Origin: Stichopus chloronotus
Taxonomy: Eukaryota; Echinodermata; Holothuroidea; Aspidochirotida; Stichopodidae
Assembly: GCA_021234535.1 (NCBI GenBank)
Contig: CM037842.1
Location: 6,118,203 to 6,182,202, forward strand
Length of the DNA: 64,000 nucleotides
Direction of reading: 5' to 3'
Of the stretch, positions 58,143-64,000 are shown one piece after another. Below the pieces are notes generated by a model, which was not told the origin of the DNA, searched no databases, and worked only from the letters and a program-made list of their open reading frames with translations. How positions within the stretch are numbered: the first letter of the stretch is position 1; each line of letters opens with the position of its first letter. The translations under genes were made by a program, and so were the position numbers.

Positions 58143-59054
58143 GACACGTTTTCATTTATACCACCCAACAGGACCCTCCTGTACCCATGGCCACTCTACC
58201 ATGGGGTACCCCTGGGGTGTCGCTACTCACCCACTCTAAGCGTTTCCAATGCAACCATTCTCCCATGGGTGCACAGTATAATATATAGCTCCACTAGCCA
58301 AGTGACTACAATATCTCATCTAGCCCCTATATATAGAGCGATGAGATAATAATAATACCACTACCGCTACTAGTTGTAAAGTTGTAAAAGAGAATTCAAA
58401 TTGAGTTAACCAAAGAAAGACACTACGATGATATTTATCTCAATCTATATTGAAAGTAAGAATTACTGTATTAAGAAATAGACCGTAGGAAGCTTCTCAG
58501 TTGCAAATAGTGACATCATAGTAATGGTAGTCGTTCTTGATACCCCAGCCAATGGTCTGAAAATGTCATTATAATGCCTGGAGTGTCTGACGTCGTGAAA
58601 CTACTACCAATATAACGATCGGCTGATGAGCCAAACGAAAATGCAACGATGTTGCTATGGGGATGAATTTGACACAAAGTACTTGAAGGAAAATATAACT
58701 ATGTCAAACGACTCATAAATCTGTTATAAGTTGCTTTCTTGTTATTCTCTGGTACAATTTCTTGGAATTCCGATTTTAATGTGTTTAAGTCTCTTTTGAT
58801 GGGATGTCAGTAACTTTACTTTAAGTAGGCCTACTTGTTTTTCACTCGATCTGTGACGTTGGTGTAGCTCATACAATTCAGCTTCGTGCTTCAAATGTTT
58901 GTCAGATCGTCTTTTCTACTAAACACTTGTCACTTTACGTTCAAAATAAAATCGTTAATATTATATTTCATTTATACATTTATCAATATGTAATCCGGCG
59001 CATGCGTATTTTCATTTTCTTGTACAACGTGAAAACCGCGACTCCCCGTTCTCT
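58143..59054. other. Intergenic, possible promoter region at right end
   Basis: Mostly AT-rich. GCGCATGCGT at 58998-59007 matches the NRF1 core. No exon called. Confidence 0.4.
58998..59007. promoter_or_regulatory. NRF1-like site
   Basis: GCGCATGCGT, 48 bp before the candidate start codon at 59055, in a small CpG-rich patch. Confidence 0.4.
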
Positions 59055-59104
59055 ATGGCACAGAACGAACAAACACTTCAGACAATTCTTGACGCAAGCC
59101 GAAG
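59055..59104 (+). CDS. Candidate first coding exon, unrecognised gene
   Basis: ATG at 59055 gives MAQNEQTLQTILDASR and two bases of the next codon, then the donor GAAG|GTTAGG at 59105. It is polar and helical. CpG-rich flanks, an NRF1-like site upstream and an X-box-like palindrome downstream support a promoter-proximal exon. A segment after TATATACAG at 59382 would continue in phase (LRNTMRKSGIAADRDMQ), but its own end has no donor. Confidence 0.35.
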
Positions 59105-59116
59105 GTTAGGATTCCA

Positions 59117-59128
59117 TTACCATGGTAA
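59117..59128. promoter_or_regulatory. X-box-like palindrome
   Basis: TTACCATGGTAA, a perfect palindrome resembling RFX-factor X-boxes, which often mark ciliary genes. Function is inferred. Confidence 0.35.
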
Positions 59129-60890
59129 CCGTAAAAATACATTAACAACGCAGAAAATCCATTTATAACTCTATGGCATAATCATCATTAGTATGGTAAT
59201 GGCCGGTGAATATCCATATATGGGTCACGACAAAGTTTTATAGAAGTTACGACCGTGCTTGCCCTCTCCCTCTCATGGCACCTCCCTCCACCACCCCTCC
59301 CCCTCCCCCATGAAATGAATGTATAGGAGAATATGCTAACTATAGGAACCTCCCACTATCTAATGTGGAAGCTATATACAGATTGAGAAATACGATGAGG
59401 AAGTCTGGAATTGCTGCTGACCGGGATATGCAGACGAAATGCCCAAGAGCAAGGATTTGGCTTCTCTAAACATCATGAACATGTATACGATAATATTAGA
59501 GCAAATTTGGATCCAAACTGAAAAGTTTTTCTTTATCATGTCTGACCAGGTAACAACTCTCCATCCTGACCCTGTGAAGTTTGCATCGGTTTTGTTTATG
59601 CCTATTGAAACCCTTGAAGCGCCTTCGGTGCAGGCAAAATATCTTAACTTTTATTCAATCTGACGTCACTTAACAAACAATCGTGTTCAGCCTTCAAGGA
59701 CTACCATAGGTACCGTAATTTTGTTTCTATTATATACGATGAGTATACGTCACTGGCAAAATTTACTGTAAGTGACGTCACAATAGCACTAAATCACTCC
59801 TCCCTTGAAGAAGGGCACAGTGAGCAACGGCCTTATTTTATTTTCTTTTTTTAAGAAAGGTATAACAATAGGACTATAGCGGTGCATATGTTATGAATCG
59901 AACAATGACACATGTGGAGGGTGAATCGATATATTGTTATGCAAATGACTAGGTTGCTGCATGGATGAATGAATAACAGTGGTACATGGAGGTTAGTGGG
60001 AAGGTTAACCAGGGCGGTGGACGATATACAAGAATGTGTTTATCGATCCCGCGTACCTGCACACTCAAAATATGATACACAAGGCCCAGAGTGTCTGGAA
60101 ATCACATGAAACACGTAGCCAGGACATGATGTATAATACACCAACAGCTTAGGTTGCAATCAACCGTACGGAACCGGCCGTGAAGTGTTTGTGCAAAGCA
60201 AGAGAAATAAAAAAATAAAATAAATGGAAGTTGGAGCAACTCATTAACAAAATACTATAGATATGTATAAGTTATATGTACAGTTTTTCGTACTTTTTTC
60301 TTCGATTAACTGTTATGACTTCTATACTACTATTTAGTTTCTGTATAGTAATTTGACTTCATTTCTTTTCTTTTTATTTCTGTACAGTTTCATTTTAACT
60401 CGGCAGTTTTTTATGGTGTTGTCTGAGGGCTTTATTTTATAGATTAGCTATGAAATCAGTCACCTCCTTAAACAATGTTGAAATAAAACAAAATAAAATG
60501 GTATAACACTAATCTGAACTCCAAACTTGGGCACAGCTGTCAACCTTCTTCCACTTAAAGAAGCCAACAATGTACTCAGCAAATCGATTTTCCATTGTGT
60601 TTGCATCTAGTCTACTCAATGTGATCAACGTGGACTGGACGCGGACAACCACGGGTAACAAAATTGATTTACGGTTAAAATGGGTGGGAATATTTCATGA
60701 GTAAGTAGATATTAGAGTATTATCAAAGAGAAGAGGAGCGTTGGGGTGGGTACGATAAAGGCGAGATAACGCAAGTGCAATTTTTGACCTACGCCTGTGT
60801 TGTGTAGACATTGTATGCAGACTGCGATGTTTTTTTGTTTTTTTTTAGAATTTATAAAACATTTTGATAAATGCAGCCCTGATGTATATA
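59129..60890. other. Non-coding stretch
   Basis: CCCTTGAAGAAGGGCACAGT near 59803 is a short hairpin-like motif seen in degraded retroelement tails. No supported gene. Confidence 0.45.
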
Positions 60891-61034
60891 CCAATCCTCA
60901 CATGATATCATACATGTTTATGTCTTCTCGAGAGGAACGTATATCTGGATATCAGGTCATGTTCCATCATGCATAAAAGGTCTTCTCGAGACATGATTTC
61001 AGTAGCACATTATGTGTATTTTATGAGGACTAGG
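60891..61034 (+). mobile_element. Dispersed ~150-bp element, copy 2
   Basis: Second copy of the 16603-16757 element, same orientation, starting CCAATCCTCACATGATATCA and ending GAGGACTAGG. The tandem units that flank copy 1 are absent here, so the element itself is the mobile or conserved unit. Confidence 0.75.
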
Positions 61035-61339
61035 GTCTGGTGTAAGCCCGTATATAGTGAATGAGCACTGGTGGATAAAGAGAAGTATTAGTCATGTACC
61101 TCAGGAGAGATAGGAGGAGTGCATCTTTCCAGGTCTCAACCCAGTTTTTTTTTTTTCTTTGCGACATGAACAATAACAAACTTACCCCAAACTACGGCAT
61201 AGTAGGCCTAGTCCAGGAGAATATTCCTCAATGGGCTTGTTTCAGACTACTTGTGTATTTTGCTCTTTTACTCTCTTGACTGACTCAAGCATATTGCGTT
61301 TTATTTACTGCGTGAAGTTCAGCTCAACTCCCTTCGGAA

Positions 61340-61369
61340 TTTGGCGGGAGCGTTGTTTCCATAGTGACC
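61340..61369. promoter_or_regulatory. E2F-like and X-box-like sites
   Basis: TTTGGCGGGA (61340-61349) matches an E2F core and GTTTCCATAGTGACC (61355-61369) resembles an X-box. They lie between candidate exons on opposite strands. Chance matches are possible. Confidence 0.25.
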
Positions 61370-61645
61370 ACCTAGATTGTTGAACTTGGACGATGATCCC
61401 CCCTACCATTATACACCGTATAGTGAATTCACACACCTAGGCCGGCTTGAAGTATACAACTAGGTAAATATTTGCTCAGTAACAACCTGTGATACTACAC
61501 CCATACAGCTGAACAAACAAAACATAATATGACAATGCGAAAGCCGATTCATGGTACGCCCTTTTATGTCAGTGAATATAATATTCAACTGCATGGTCTC
61601 GATATCATGGGAGCATTTATAAATACAATGAAAAAAGAAACTTAC

Positions 61646-61668
61646 TCATTGTCGTCTGGGGCAGACAT
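61646..61668 (-). CDS. Possible tiny first exon on minus strand
   Basis: On the minus strand ATGTCTGCCCCAGACGACAA TGA is followed at once by GTAAGT: MSAPDDN plus two bases. Good start context and a strong donor, but 23 nt is too short to be sure. Confidence 0.2.
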
Positions 61669-64000
61669 ATGTGAAAAGCAAACACAAAATTGGATCCGAA
61701 TTCAAAACTATTTGATCAAATGACACCTGTGCCACCGAGGGAGTACACTGAGTTATCGTGAAAATCGTATTCTGTGCATTACTGAGACACATCTGGTTAT
61801 GCCGCCTTTTATGAACAAAGGCGAACAATTAGATGATTTTCTTTTGGATAATAAGAACATCGAAACTGACGGAAAAAGGTCATAGGGTCATTGTTACGTC
61901 AGATCTTGAATCTGGTCTATATAGTACTTTCGTTTTTAGTTCTTTCCACTTCTTTTTAGTTTCTGTTTTCTTTCTTATTTCCCTTTTGGTGATGAGCTCG
62001 AAACTTCTTTTTTTTCAAACCCAGCCGACTTTCACGAAACTTGTTAACATACTGTAGTTTAACTTATGTTAAATCGGTACAGTATTGTCTCAAAAGCAGA
62101 GATGGGAGAGAAATGAATTATCGCAGGCAGAAAGTTATACAAGTTGCATTATAGATCTTCCCTACTTTTAAAATAAGTTTTTTTTTTTTTCATCTCAGTC
62201 TCATGACGCGGGTCAGATTCCTGGGGTGAATAAAAATTAGGAAAGTCCAACCGGGACACGTGACATGCACAACCACATTTTTGAACATCCGCCCCCGAAA
62301 AAAATTACATGAGGATGGTTGGGACATGTCGTCCACCCCCCCTTCCTTCGGTCTTGATAGGTCTGTTGATGCAGCCCCCCATAGAATGTCTCCCTAAGTC
62401 CGGCAGTAGGTATGTATAGTCTATTGAGACTATCACAGTAAGCCACGCAAACCTGCGCTTCACAGACGGTTTACCTATGTGAAGAAACGACATTAGTATA
62501 GCCTATAGGCTACTTGACAAATGCCAATGTATGGTAGTAAGCCACGCAGTCTATCTGACCAGTTTACTACACTTCAGAACAGCCTTGGGTGAATGATAAA
62601 CAAGCACAAAACAGACGTGATGATGTTAAGTTCTTTCGTAGCAGGATTTTACAAATAGAACTGAAACTACATAGCGAAGCGTCTTTCGTTTGCTTTATAT
62701 TTCGTTGAACCCAAAGGCTTTTGTCTGTTGATAACTTGGGTCTTATAGTAAAGAAGCCACCAACAATAAAAGAATAATAGTGCAGTGAAGTCACAGACGA
62801 GTAAGCAGGACACCTACAGATATCACTACCGCCATTATGACGATTTGAACTCTTGCCAAAATCGTGACGTTGCTGGTCTGTTTTCTAAATTACGAACCTA
62901 AAGGATTATCTTGAACGGTTACAAGAACTTGCATGTTGTAGAATGTAGAAGAAAGAGGCGAGCTTCCAACATTTTAGGGTAGGCTTACATGGGGAGAACA
63001 TTGTTTGACTTTCCACTAGAAATTAAATGACATTTTGGGAGATGAGGGTCTCATTTGGGTAGCGGCGGTGGGGGGTGAGTAGAAGTTGACTGGTTTAAAG
63101 GGAACCCTCCCAACCCCACATGGTGTGTAACCTCAATACCTTTTCCTCACCCCCCCCCCCCCACCATCCCCCGGAAGAACCACCTTACATGTACAAATCG
63201 CTGAGAAGGCTAAACATTGCAGATAACTAACCAACCTTGCACAGCAAAACAGATTCTAGGAGAAATACTACACTACTGTTACTGGGTTATTTCAACGTGG
63301 ACTCATATCCACACTTACTGGCAGGCCTACCAGCACATTTCACGATTTATCGTTACTACCGAACGTTTCGTGAATGACTGACTCATGCCCGTCCATTGAT
63401 CATCACGTAAACGCAAACTTTCTGGAAGCTTCTAGGATAGATCGGTGACTGTGCTTATATGTATGGAATTAAGTCACGCACGCAGCTCGGTATCACTGTG
63501 TATCATAGGTAAAGGAAAGCCAAATCAACCACAACCTAACACCCCCCCCCTCCCACCCCAAACCGTCACCCATTCACCTGCGTATATTCTTTTATGTCAC
63601 CACTGCATGGTGCATATTTGTAAAGTTCGTCAACGGTGAACATTTACCCAGCAAAGGCCTGGCTGAGGTAACTCTGCCACGTTACCTCTACGTGCAATAC
63701 TACAACAGTCTTGCGCTAATGATTGAATGCATTACGTCATAATACGATTGCATGCCAAATAGAAACCCACAAGAAGATAAGAATGCAAAGTTCATCAAGA
63801 TTGTGGTTGCTAGCTAATGACATGTTGAATTAGTGCCAAAGTACACAATGTCAAAAGTAGTATAGTGAATACGTTTATGCGATACCGAAAGTACACGTAC
63901 ATACATCATATACGTATCAGTGAGGAGTGGTTTGCCTGCACAGTGTACACTAAACGAGTTCAGTAAGCCTATCATATCTATATACAGCTTGGCTATGTTT
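61669..64000. other. Non-coding stretch to window end
   Basis: AT-rich with C-runs (62333-62342, 63150-63172, 63541-63550). A G/C-rich patch at 62270-62350 resembles the ACATGT repeat near 53080. No supported gene or tRNA seen. Confidence 0.5.

Noticed and set aside
61529..61828. Overlapping frames on both strands near 61.6 kb
   Set aside because: Neither shows coding-like codon use; only the tiny minus-strand start with GTAAGT was kept as a weak candidate.
1..64000. CRISPR array, bacterial operon or prophage
   Set aside because: The tandem repeats are head-to-tail without unique spacers, and the gene structure is spliced and eukaryotic.

Overview
This window looks like nuclear DNA from an animal, most likely a marine invertebrate. 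It is AT-rich, has no operons, and its one recognisable gene is cut into short phase-matched exons by kilobase-sized introns with GT..AG borders. The rest is full of minisatellites, simple repeats and small inverted-repeat elements. My best guess is an echinoderm-like deuterostome, from the frequent TAGGCCTA-type words and the repeat style. That guess is inference and is not firmly supported.

From 1 to about 15.4 kb the plus strand carries the last six visible exons (210 codons) of a glucuronokinase-like GHMP kinase: 652-744, 2634-2808, 3050-3107, 7854-7986, 12700-12771 and 14890-14991. All five junctions agree in phase, and the joined protein shows the family blocks in order (AGLQDRV, GLVFMDFS, NPSDSGK, NFDLRRK, GSGGAVIG). 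The N-terminal exons lie upstream of the window. The most striking structure is here. The 3' end of the first exon and its 5' splice site have been amplified into a 57-bp tandem array with 21 GT donor positions, all in one open frame. A second, degenerate array starts exactly at the donor of the exon at 12700-12771. A third array in intron 4 repeats a strong 3'ss/5'ss pair.

From 15.4 to 45 kb I find no convincing gene. There are TTAA-flanked MITE-like elements (one family at 19.96, 20.86 and 24.34 kb; another at 37.39 and 46.20 kb), a large foldback at 26.9-27.3 kb, a 61-bp foldback with a 9-bp target duplication at 42.4 kb, and several minisatellites (30.1, 35.8, 38.4 and 40.1 kb). Isolated exon-like segments at 17.69 and 29.64 kb remain unproven.

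From 45 to 64 kb there are candidate ends of other genes, none of which I can name. These are a phase-consistent terminal exon pair (45832-45862 plus 46559-46710), a signal-peptide-like first exon (56914-57003), and a short first exon near NRF1-like and X-box-like sites (59055-59104). Exon-like segments also lie on the minus strand at 50988-51128, 54949-55053 and 61646-61668. A 21-bp satellite fills 48.0-48.6 kb, and a ~157-bp AT-rich tandem repeat fills 57.4-58.1 kb. All calls were made by eye; no alignment, RNA or structure prediction was run.
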